Shown here one piece after another: positions 1 through 10,700 of a stretch of DNA of 64,000 nucleotides. Under the pieces are notes generated by a model. That model searched no databases and was not told the DNA's origin. It saw only the letters and a program-made list of their open reading frames with translations. Source of the stretch: Kingdonia uniflora (taxonomy: Eukaryota; Streptophyta; Magnoliopsida; Ranunculales; Circaeasteraceae); the NCBI GenBank assembly GCA_014058105.1, contig JACGCM010000715.1, forward strand, positions 2,418,001-2,482,000, given 5' to 3'. Positions within the stretch are counted from its first letter, which is position 1, and every line of letters begins with the position of its first letter. Both the position numbers and the translations under genes were made by a program.

Positions 1-526
1 GGTGTCCTGGTCGTGGCATTTTATTTCGAGATCATGGTCATTTTCGAGTCGAGGCTTGGACTGATGCTGACTATGTAGGTTCATTATCCGATCGTCGCTC
101 TAATTCTGGGTATTGTACTATTATTGGTGGTAATTTGGTTTCATGGCTGAGTAAGAAACAAGATGTTGTTTCCAGGTTCAGTGCAGAAGCCGAGTATAGG
201 GCATGGCTCAAGGTGTTTGTGAGTTAATATGGCTTAAGCGTCTTCTACAAGAGCTTCGGGTATCGGTCTCTCTTCATATGACGCTCTATTGTGACAACAA
301 ATCTGCTATTATCATTTTGGCTAATCCGGTGCAACATGATCGTACCAAGCATATTGAGGTTGATCGGTACTTTCTGCATGAGAAACTTAAATCTGGACAG
401 ATTCAGACTCTCTATGTTTTTACTTCGCAGCAGCTTGCAAATTTTCTCACGAAGGCCGTTAGTAGCAGATTATTATTAGATGTTTTGTCCAAGCTGGGAA
501 TGTGCAATATTCATGCTCCAGCTTGA
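1..526 (+). pseudogene. Ty1/copia polyprotein, RNase H C-terminus
   Basis: This is the last part of a copia pol gene; the rest lies left of the window. RNase H removes RNA from RNA-DNA hybrids during reverse transcription. Visible landmarks are ADYVGSLSDRRSNSGYC near the start, the SAEAEYRA block, LYCDNKSAI with the catalytic Asp, and the terminal KHIEVDRYFLHEKL block. The reading frame slips by one base at about 200, where one A appears to be missing between the EYRA codons and the next Met, so the enzyme is broken there. The stop codon is followed directly by a purine-rich tract and an LTR, as expected at the 3' end of pol. The family call is secure. Confidence 0.9.
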
Positions 527-533
527 GGGGGAG
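527..533 (+). other. Polypurine tract of copia element
   Basis: A G-rich purine run (GGGGGAG) sits between the pol stop codon and the LTR. It is the usual primer site for plus-strand DNA synthesis. Confidence 0.7.
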
Positions 534-682
534 TATTAGTAAGGCTATTTTATGTTATTTTAGTCCCACATTGGTTATTCATAAAAGTAGTTTACTATCT
601 CTCTCCTATATATAAAAGGTATGATGTAACCTAAATAATCAATTCAATAATAATATTTTTCTCTCTCTAATCTATTTCTACA
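534..682 (+). repeat. Copia LTR, copy 1 (149 bp)
   Basis: This short LTR ends in CA and starts TATTAG, probably a mutated TGTTAG. It contains a TATA-like CCTATATATAAAAG. A second 149 bp copy lies 455 bp downstream with about 10 differences by eye. It serves as 3' LTR of the upstream element and as left LTR of the deletion derivative that follows. Confidence 0.85.
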
Positions 683-988
683 AAATTATCTCATTATGAT
701 AGCTTCATCGAGTGGCCAGCTAGCGCACCAAGTGAAAATGTTCCTATTCCACCTACAGCAGCAGAGATTTATGCAAAGATTGTGGAGAAGACTCGGGTGT
801 TTCAGTTTCTTGCAGGGATCAATCCCGACTTTGAGTATGCACGAGTTCATCTACTTGACAGGACTCCTTTCCCAACCCTTGAAGAGGCACACGCATATTG
901 TCTCTCTGATCAAAGTCGTCGGTCACGTATGCCTCCTATCTTCGGGATCCCTTCAGAGACTTCTGCTATGCTCCAGCTTGAGGAGAAG
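683..988 (+). pseudogene. Copia gag fragment fused to the pol 3' end
   Basis: Between the two LTR copies lies a stretch of copia gag, readable as VFQFLAGINPDFEYARVHLL and then EEAHAYCLSDQSRRS. It joins abruptly to the last bases of pol (CTCCAGCTTGAGG) and a purine tract, and then the second LTR begins. Almost the whole gag-pol interior has therefore been deleted, with a short ATG microhomology at the join. Right after LTR copy 1 there is a degenerate match to an initiator-Met primer site. The remnant cannot make a functional protein. Confidence 0.8.
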
Positions 989-1137
989 TATTAGCAAGCC
1001 TATTTTATGTTATTTTAGTCCCACATTGGTTATTCACTGAAATAGTTTACTATCTCTCTCCTATATATAGAGAGTATGATGTAACCTAAATAATCAATTC
1101 AATAATAATATTTTCCTCTCTCTAATCTATTTCTACA
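989..1137 (+). repeat. Copia LTR, copy 2 (149 bp)
   Basis: Same length as copy 1 and about 93% identical by eye, with the same TATA region and the same CTACA end. It follows a purine tract and forms the right end of the deletion derivative. Confidence 0.85.
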
Positions 1138-1751
1138 TTAAGATACGGGTTTTCTTGATTTGGGAACTCTAATTCTAGTTGATGCAGCTTCCCAAATTTT
1201 CTTGGTACTATGCATCCAAAGTATGGTAATCTTGATCAAAGCTTATTTTTAATGGAGTGAGCAATACAAATTTACACGGAAACACCTCACTCGCCGGATG
1301 CGCTCAATATGGCTATTCGTGTATGGCTTTAGTCCTCTCCAATAAAATGGCGGCTTTAGTTTTCTTCACAATTTGAGTAATCTGATTCAACAGACACCTA
1401 CTGATGAAGAGTTTGTTGAAAATATTTTAATAACTACCTCTGCCAACTAGACATCCCACTATGTGAAAATCTCTTAATCCAAAGGTGGAGATGAGGAGCT
1501 TATAAGAACCCAAAAAGGGCAACTTTGAAAAATCAGCGCTCTTTAATAAAACACTCCACTCACACATTAATTAAACACTTGTGAAATAAACACACCACTC
1601 ATATCCTTAACTTTGTAACTCACATGCAGTAATTTTAACAGAAACTACAATTGTATAAAATTTCACTAGTTTAGCATCAATGTTTCAGTAGTAATGAAGC
1701 ATGTTGTAGACAATAGTACTTATTCTGCCTTTTGAAACTCATGGGTGGCAG
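1138..1751. other. Non-coding, probably NCRK intron
   Basis: No exon, RNA gene or transposon end is recognisable here. The first kinase exon in the window begins with two bases that complete a codon, so an upstream exon must exist. This stretch is then intron, and the copia copies probably sit in the same intron. Confidence 0.5.
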
Positions 1752-1871
1752 ATGAACTTTCGGAAGGGACTGGTTCATACAAATGGACGTGTTTGTGTGC
1801 CTCTTCTTCTCAAGGAAATAATATCTATGCAATTGCAGCTAACTGCTCTACATCCTGTGATTGCAATCCTG
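1752..1871 (+). CDS. NCRK: NCRK exon 1 of visible set: Cys-rich ectodomain
   Basis: Acceptor GGCAG, donor GGTATA. The reading frame runs [19 protein letters not shown] and ends CSTSCDCNP. It starts with two bases completing a codon and ends with one base of the next. Confidence 0.8.
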
Positions 1872-4729
1872 GTATATTTCTGAACTTATATTTTTTTTTC
1901 TAGGAAGGGACTGTCATTAATGAAGATCAGATTACTAGGGTAGACACATGGCAACAAACATTGCACTTAATACACCGAATCTCAAATAGAGACTACACTG
2001 CATTAAACAACTGCATGGAAATACGCAGGAAACCTACAAAAACTCGAAAAAAGCAACCAAACTCCCTGAAGCGAAAAGTGGGCATTGGTACCTCACTTTC
2101 ATAATGTAAATTTTTGGGCAACTTATAGGCATTTTTTGTTTTTTCTGTATAGGGTATTGTTCGAATAGACATGTCCTGAGAATAATTTAGCAAATATTTG
2201 TAAGCATACCAACTGAAAGCTACATTGTGGATCAGAATAATTAGTAACCAAGTAGAAAGTGTTCCAATATCTTGAGGGTGAGAAATCTATTCTATTATAT
2301 TGAACACTAAAGCCCTCTTACAATGGGCCTATTTGAATAAATATTGAAGTAAGAAACAAATATCTGAAAAATTATATGTACAAGAAATTGGTAGTCGAAA
2401 TAGTTCCGATTTCTAGAAATTTCAATGTACGGATTACTTCTTAATGGAAAATTTTAATATAAAGTTTGGTGAATGGTCTGGTTATAATCATCTTAGCGTG
2501 GGTTGCGAGACACTGAGATATCTGAGGCCTTGGCACGGTTCTTTGAAATTTATGACTTGTACATGCACGCATACTAGTTTTTTGTTGTTGTTTAGGTAGT
2601 ATATTTATATCTTTGATAAACTACTGGTGTGTTAATTTAAATGTGTAATTTTAGACAAAGATACAAGAGGATCAAATGGGAACAGATGGACATGTCTTTG
2701 TGCTGCTGGAAGATTCCCTGAAGTACCTGGCAGTATACAACATTCCAATTGTTTTACAGCATGCAACTGCACCACTAGTAAGTTTTGATATCAGAAGTAA
2801 TGTTTCTAAAAAAATGTGTCTTATTATTTTTATTTTGGCTGTGGTAGGAGAGCATGATTTGTTAGACCCAAATGTCATATATAGGGCCGTTAGTTTGGTT
2901 ATTTGGATTATCTTTATCTACTTTAATTTGGTTAGTATCTATGGTCATAGATTACAATGCTATGATGCATGCACTCTACATAGGAAAAAAGAAACTTAGA
3001 GAGTTTTGTTTAGAATGAGAAACCATTAGAAACAAATCAATGGGAGTTCGTGCATGATTTAGAATAAGGAACCATTAGGAAGAAATGGGAAAATAACTAA
3101 GTAACTAGCCATACACATGTTTTATCTCGCATGCTATACGTGTGTATGCGATAAAGTTTCATTGTGGTCATGTTCCATCTACACTGAATTCTCTGCTAAA
3201 CTAAATGCTCATAACTTATGCTGATACTATTTAAGTGTATTCATGCAGTTTCTTTTGTGTATGTGATAAAGTTTCATTGTGGTCATGTTCCATCTACACT
3301 GAATTCTCTGCTAAACTAAATGCTCATAACTTATGCTGATACTATTTAAGTGTATTCATGCAGGTTCTTTTGGTGAATCAAAACAAATACCTTCAAGAAA
3401 GCATACTTCCAGCAAAGTCATCCTGTACATTCTATTGCTGAGTGTTGTGCTCACAACTTTTGCGGTCCTTGCTTCTCTGGGATGCTATGTTTATCGAAGG
3501 GACAAATGTCCTATTCAGCCACCGATATTTTCATCGGACAAAGACACAAGCTGCAACAGTGCAACCAACTTAATAAGTCCTCGGTCTACTTCAGTGCAAG
3601 AGTCCAATGCAAATCTTTATTCTCCTGTTAACTCTTTCAAAGGTAAACTACCGTAGTCTATTCAATAAAACTTAATATCTTACCAATACAACATAATTGC
3701 TTACAAGTAAAACATACAAGATAACTAACTATTCATTGATAAATTTTGAAGGGAATCTGTGTAGCCTCTGAAGGAACTCCATTGTTTAAATAAACCAGTT
3801 CCTTTAAAATGGCTCAATAACAACTCAAAATGTCATTAGGGATGATCGCCACAAATCACTTTTCATACCCATTAGCATACCCTTCATTAACTTCACTTTT
3901 GTAACCATTAACAAACCCTAAAACATCTCTTTTTGTGTTTGTAATAATTTGAATACCCGTGTTATTAGACTTCGCTTTTTGAGCTAAACCTCCATTTAAC
4001 CTTCACTTTTTTTTGCAGGGTTTATAAGAAAGACATCTTTTATGTTTAGAAGCAAGATAAATACTATACCTGGAACAATTACCCAATTTTCATATTCTGA
4101 ATTGGAGTTAGCAACTAATAAGTTCTCCAGTTCTAATATGATTGGGCTTGGGGGAAGCAGCCACGTGTACCATGGTCAACTCAAAGACGGTAGAACGGTT
4201 GCTGTCAAGCGAATAAAAACACAGGGAGGTTTTGAAGCAGATTCTGAGTTTCTAACTGAGGTGCTTCCTCAGTATTTGCTATTTATAGGAGAAGTAACAA
4301 TAAGAAATATTTTACTATAACATAGACTACTAAATTCCACAATCTTTCTACGAATTTTCAGATTGAGCTGATATCAAGACTTCATCACTGTCACGTTGTG
4401 CCTTTGCTTGGATATTGTTCGGAATCCCAAGGGAAAAAGGCTGTAAGGTTACTAGTGTTTGAATATATGCTTAATGGAAATCTGAGGGATTGTATAGATG
4501 GGGCCCAAGAAAAGGAATTGATGGATTGGGGCACTCGGGTAAACATTGCACTTGGAGCTGCAAGAGGCTTGGAATATCTCCATGAAGCAGCCGCTCCAAG
4601 GATTCTACATAGAGATGTGAAGTCAACTAACATTCTTCTAGATGATAAGTGGAGAGGCAAAGTAAGTATCTTGGATAATACTATTTTAACTTCGTATGAA
4701 TGTTTAATTGAAAGTTCAATGTATGAAAA

Positions 4730-4771
<42 letters not shown>

Positions 4772-7700
4772 AGATTCCATATCATAAGTCCAGGCGGGAA
4801 AATTTTGTTTCCAGAAATACTTAATCAATTGATTTCCATTTGTATCTGTTGCAAATTTTCATTGAATTGAGTAGAAAATTTTCTTTATTCCTCCGCTCAT
4901 AATATTACAAAAATTACATATATTGGGGTTGGATAAAATTTCATGTGATTTAGTAAACAGAATACTACATTGCTGGAACTACGCCTATATATATATATAT
5001 ATTTATTTATTTTGACTTCAAGCCCCATAATTTGATTGAAACTACATATACAACACAAACTATCAAGTTTTGACTTGCCCGAGGTTCTATGATCCTCCTT
5101 ATTTACCATTTATTGACTAAAAGATAATGAAATCGTATTTCGTCCCTTTTTTATCATCTTGATGACTCCATCTACATCTAAGCCATTGTTTTTCATGTGT
5201 GACAAAATTTTCCTTGCTTTTTCTGTAGAATATTCAAGCTGCAGGAAAACTATAGTGTCACGTTTCTAAATGCTTTTTTTGTATGTGCAGATAACTGATC
5301 TTGGTATGGCCAAACGCTTAAAGGCAGATGATTTCCCCAGCTGCTCCAGTTCTCCAGCCAGAATGCAGGGGACTTTTGGATATTTTGCTCCAGAGTATGC
5401 AATTGTTGGAAGGGCCTCACTTAAGTCGGACGTTTTCAGTTTTGGGGTTGTTCTTCTGGAGCTGATCACTGGTCGTCATCCCATTCATAGATCATCTGAT
5501 AAAGGAGAAGAAAGCCTTGTCATATGGGTAATTATAGTGTAAACTGATTACGCAGAAGCCTAATAATCAAGAAAAACTCTAGTACATTTAATTGGGGAAG
5601 AAATTAGGTTCTTGAGGAACCCTAATTTTAATTTATTAGAACCTTTTCTTTTACAAAAACTAACTACAGGAGAAAGTAAAGAGAACCTATCTTTATAGAA
5701 CTAAAGAGAGAGAGGCCAACTACTGTGGGACACGCACTATCTAGGGATGTGCTACATCAAACCCTTCCTCTGCAGAAGAATTCGACCACGACTTTAACCG
5801 GTCGGTGTAATCGGAAAATAAAATTGGGTCCCTCTGTTGAAAATATGCCTCCGATATCCAGGAATCCTCTGAATCAGGCTTGCCCACCCAATACACTTTG
5901 TACATATGATTGATACCTCTCTTAGAGCATCTCCTAAAGTGCCTCACGAATTTGGTTTAAAAAAAGCCAAATCCAAGTCAATGAGGCTCTATTTCCTCTA
6001 ACAGTACTTGACTTGTTTTTTTTAATAGGCGCCCAACATTTGGCGCCTGTTTCATTTTCTTTGATTTTTTTTTTCATAAGGTGGATAAGACTTGGACGCC
6101 CGATTTGAATTTAAAATAAAAATAAAAAATTGGACGCCCAAGTCTTAGGCGCCCGATTTGAATTTTTTGTAAAAAAAAACAATTGGGCGCCCAAACCTTA
6201 GGCGCCCGATTTAAAGCAAGCAGGCGCCCAACACTCACGACGTAAAAAAGCAAGGTTGAGTCTTGGATTCCAAGACTAATCCAAGACTCAACCTTGCTTT
6301 TTGAGACTCAAATCCAAGTCAGTGAGGCACTGCTGGAGGACAAAAATCCTAGGTGGCACCTTAGATTCCAAGGTAGTGAGGCACTTTAGGAGATGCTCTT
6401 AAGCGTCTCATTTGTACTCCTTTCTAAGATAGTATACGGTCAAACTCGTGTGGCTGCGGAACAGGAATCAGTAAAGTAATAGGCGGTACGTGATCACCAA
6501 CAAAAGAAGAAAGGAGACTCACATTAACAACATGAGATTGTCGCATATGCCGTAGGAGGTCAAGCTCGTAAGCGTTCTCCCCAATACGCTGAACAATATG
6601 GAAAGGACCCGTTCGTCGAAGGGTTAATTTGGAACCCACGCCAGAACGGCGCTCCTCAATATACAGCATAACCAAATCACCTGGCTAAAAACTGACCTGT
6701 CGACGACGTGTATCTGTCTGTGTCTTATAGGAAACATATGTCTCTACTAAACGTGTACGGACACTCTCATGGATATGTTGTATCGAAATAGCAAATTTTG
6801 CAGCAGAAGACGAAACTGGGACCGTCGGGGTTATAGGTGCCAAATCTAGACGACGATCGCCCCTGGACAATCATAAATGGAGACAATCTCGTCGATTTGT
6901 TGACATAATTGTTAAAAGCGAACTCTGCTTGAGTAAGGGCGAACACCCAATCCTCTTGGCTATTCCCAATCGTGGCTCATAATAGGTTACCCAAACTTCT
7001 GTTAACGACCTCCGTCTGTCTATCAGTCTGAGGATGAAATGTTGTGGAAAACTGTAACTTGCAACGTAGATAGCCCCACAATGACTGCCAGAAATGACCC
7101 GTGAAATGGATGTCCCTATCCAACGTGATTGATCGTGGAATGCCATATAAACGAACAATCTCCCGAAAGTACAGGTAAGCAACATGAGAAGCGTCATTTG
7201 TTCGAGAATAGGAAATAAAATGTGCCATCTTGGAGAACCTGTCGACGATAACGAAAACTGAATTAAGGCCATCCGCTGTCACTGGTAACCCTGTCACGAA
7301 ATCCATAGAAACGTCTCGCCATGGGGACTCAGGAATGAGTAAGGTGTGTAGAGGCTGGTATTTTATTGCGTCCCCTTAGTTGTCTGACAAGTATAACATC
7401 GCTGAATGAACTGGTTGACATCACACCGCATGCTAGGCCAAAAATATCTGTCTCGCATAGACGACATTGTCTTGGCCACTCCAAAATGACCACTAAGTCC
7501 CCCGCAATGTATCTCAGCTATGATATTGTCTCAAACAGACGACGTAGGGATGCATAGAGTAGACTCACGAAACAAATACCTATTTTGTATAGAGTATTCA
7601 CTATTTCTCACACCTTCCTGTGCGAGACAATCGCCAAAAATAGGACCGAAGAACTCATCTGTAGCATATAGATCGCGTAATGTCTCAAACCCAAATATTG

Positions 7701-10700
7701 AAGCTCGGAGAGTAACTAGAACCTCCTTGCATCTACTCAGAGCATCTGCGATGTGTTCTCCTTTCCCTTGATGTGCTGAGTGCTAAACGTATAGTCTTAG
7801 AGAAAGTTGAACCACTTCGCCTGTCTATCAGAAGTGACTCGTTGTTGACTGTGCATATGGCATAATACATCATGATCTGTGTGGAGAATAAACTCCTTGT
7901 GTACCAAATAGTGCCTCCAATGAATTAGTGAGCGGACAACTGCGAGAAGCTTAATGTCATATAAGTAGAATAACACAACTGTGGACCTGATAGTTTTTGA
8001 GCAAAATACGCGACTGGCTTCCCCCCTTGAGAAAGAACTGCCCCAATACCTATTTTACATGCATCTGTGTGTACCTGTGTGTACCTGGAACAACTGTGTA
8101 AAGTCGGGTAGTACTAGAACGGGAGCTGATGTCAATTGATCCTTAATCGTTGTAAAAGCCGCAGCTGCCTCCGGTCCCTAGACAAATGGGACGTCTCTCA
8201 TCAAATCAGTCAGTGGTGCCATAATCGTACTAAAACCCTGAATAAACCTCCTGCAAAACGTAGTTAACCCATGAAAACTCTGAACCTGCGAAGTCGATAT
8301 AGGAACCGGCCAATCCCTGATAGCTTGAACCTTGCTGTTCTCAACCTGTATGTCGTCAAGTGACACCACAAATCCCAAAAAATGTACTGAATTAACCATG
8401 AAAGAACACTTCTTCAGCTGAAGAAATAATTTGTTGTTTCGAAGGACTCCAAGAATAGTGGCGATGCGCTCTAAGTGTTCTTCCTCTGTCTTATTGTAGA
8501 TCAGAATATCGAAGTATACAACAACAAACTTGTTGATGTACTTGCGCAATGCCTCTGCCATTAACCTTATAAACGTCGATGGTGCATTAGATAGGCCGAA
8601 AGGCATGACCATCCACTCGAATAGACCATCCTTTGTTTTGAATGCCGTCTTCCACTCATTACCTGGCCTCATACGAATCTGGTAGTACCCACTGCAAAGG
8701 TGGAGTTTGGAGAACACTCGGACTCCGTGCAAGTTGTCAATCATATCCTCTAGCCGTGGAACCAGGAAATGGTACTTAACCGTTATATTGTTGATAACAC
8801 TACTACTTTCAACACGTATCTGCTCGCTGCCATCTTTCTTAGGAGTTAGAAGTACTGCACATGGTGACATGCTCTTTTTAACTAGGTCCTTGGTACATAA
8901 CTCAGAGACCTGTTTCTGTAACTCGGCATGCTCTGCTTGTGCCATGCGGTAGTGAGGTAAGTTCGGGAGTGGGGACTTCGGGACAAAATTAATAGCATGT
9001 TGTATATCACGTAGGGGAGGTCAAGCATTATTTGTGTTTTTCTCACAAACATCACTGTACTCTGCAATAATGGATTATAAACAAAAAGGGACAGGTGTAG
9101 GGGGTAAATAATACGTATTGACAAGGGCATATGCCCTACCGTGAGATCGAGCATCGGCGATGAAACTGGCACGTTCCCGTCGTACAACTGCGACAACTGT
9201 CGGAGGAGGCATCGGTTCTAGTACGACTTTTCCATTTCCCCATAGGAAGCTAAATGTATTTGTTTCCCCATCATAATGTATTTTCCTGTCAAACATCCAA
9301 GGTCTCCCAAGTAGGATATGGCAAATATCTATATCAATTACCGAAGCGTGGATAGTATCCTCATAAGTGTCACCTATCATGAATGTCAACACGCACTCGT
9401 CTTCAGAACGTTTTCCCAGTCTTGGAGAGAGCCAAGTGAGATCAAATGGTTCGGTACTCAGGAACGTCTCTAACTTTAGTTTCTCTACTAGTTCCTTGGC
9501 CACTAAGTTCTCTGTAGACCCACAATTAAGGATTATTTCACAGAATCTTCCCTTTTCAATGCAACGTGTACGAAATATGTTGTTACGGAGCCAAAAATTT
9601 GGATTTTCCGGGTCGAACCTCAACGTTCTGTTTACCGAATCACATAGGGGTAGACTGTGGGAGACGTTGCGTGGATCAAAGTTCATTTGTACTGGTTTTA
9701 ATGTCGGCCGAGGTTTTGTCGTTGTCGGCGTAGGTAATAGCGATGCCTCTGTGTTGGTTAGGCGTGACAAGAGGGGCAGGTCTCGACCTTGGGAGAGAAG
9801 CACTTCTGTTGGTGACGTCGTTGGATTGGGGAGAGGTAGTGGTGGACCCCCCTTGTTTACAAGACTTCGGTTTTCAGATAGTAAAACTAGATGGTTACGT
9901 GTTGTTGGCACGTAAAGTGGAACTTTTGGTGGGTTCGGGCACACTTGCGGGGTTAGGCTCTTCACCGACTGGATTGGACTCTCTTTGTTTGCTTCGGGTT
10001 GGACTCTGCTTTGGCCTGACCCGTACGGATCAAAAGGGGTCCATGTAGGGATCATCTCTCCCACAACTTTACTGTTGCGTCCCACCTTCGAAATCTCGCC
10101 GTTTTTCACGATTTTAGCCGTTGGTTTCGCAGCGCCTACTCCGGCTGTTTGGGACCTCGTGGGTGGGTCGACCATGCCGTACATTGGTGGAAGTTTGCTT
10201 GGATTCCTTATCGCCGTGGCCGTTAAGCGCTCACGTGAGTCGCGTCGATCCTTAACGCTTGGAACACTGGAGAACTTCTCGACGGTGTGGTGTGAGTAGG
10301 GTTGATCGTACCACCTATCTCCATCTTCGAAGGGTCGCATGATTGTTTTGAGTAGCTCGGTTTGAGCGTTCACAAGTTCCAGCAGAAATTCGTATCTCTC
10401 GTTCATCTCGTCGATTTGAAGGATCAGAAGGTCACTCTGATACCACTTCAGTGTAAACTGATTACGCGGAAGCCTAATAATCAAGAAGAACACTAGTACA
10501 TTCAATTGGGAAGAAATTAGGTTCTTGAGGAACCCTAATTTTAATTTAATAGAACATTTTCTTCTACAAAAACTAACTACCGGAGAAAGTAAAGAGAGCC
10601 TCTCTTTATAGAACTAAAGAGAGAGAGGCCAACTACTGTGGGGCACACCCTATCTAGGGATGTGCTACATCAAATTATGTCAATATCTAGGTGATAAAGT

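Larger units (their letters stand above)
5536..10672 (-). mobile_element. G1: Ty3/gypsy chromovirus in an NCRK intron
   Basis: A complete but decayed LTR retrotransposon on the minus strand. The LTRs are 224 and 223 bp, and the direct flanks are AATTAT on both sides (5530-5535 and 10673-10678). In sense order: LTR, initiator-Met primer site, gag remnant with protease, reverse transcriptase, RNase H, integrase, chromodomain, purine tract, LTR. Chromodomains are thought to steer integration to marked chromatin. The core of gag seems to be missing, a catalytic Asp is missing from the reverse transcriptase, and a MITE splits the region between integrase and chromodomain. It is therefore not autonomous. 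Confidence 0.9.

Noticed and set aside
7366..7771. Plus-strand frames in the G1 integrase/RNase H region
   Set aside because: No conserved motif. The minus strand holds the expected retroelement order here.
9367..10299. Long plus-strand open frames across the G1 gag/protease region
   Set aside because: They are antisense shadows of the minus-strand frame, which carries recognisable protease motifs.
5533..10677. Canonical TG...CA ends with a 5 bp repeat for G1
   Set aside because: Strict TG...CA borders leave non-matching flanks (TATAG against AATTA). Moving the left border by two bases gives matching AATTAT flanks.
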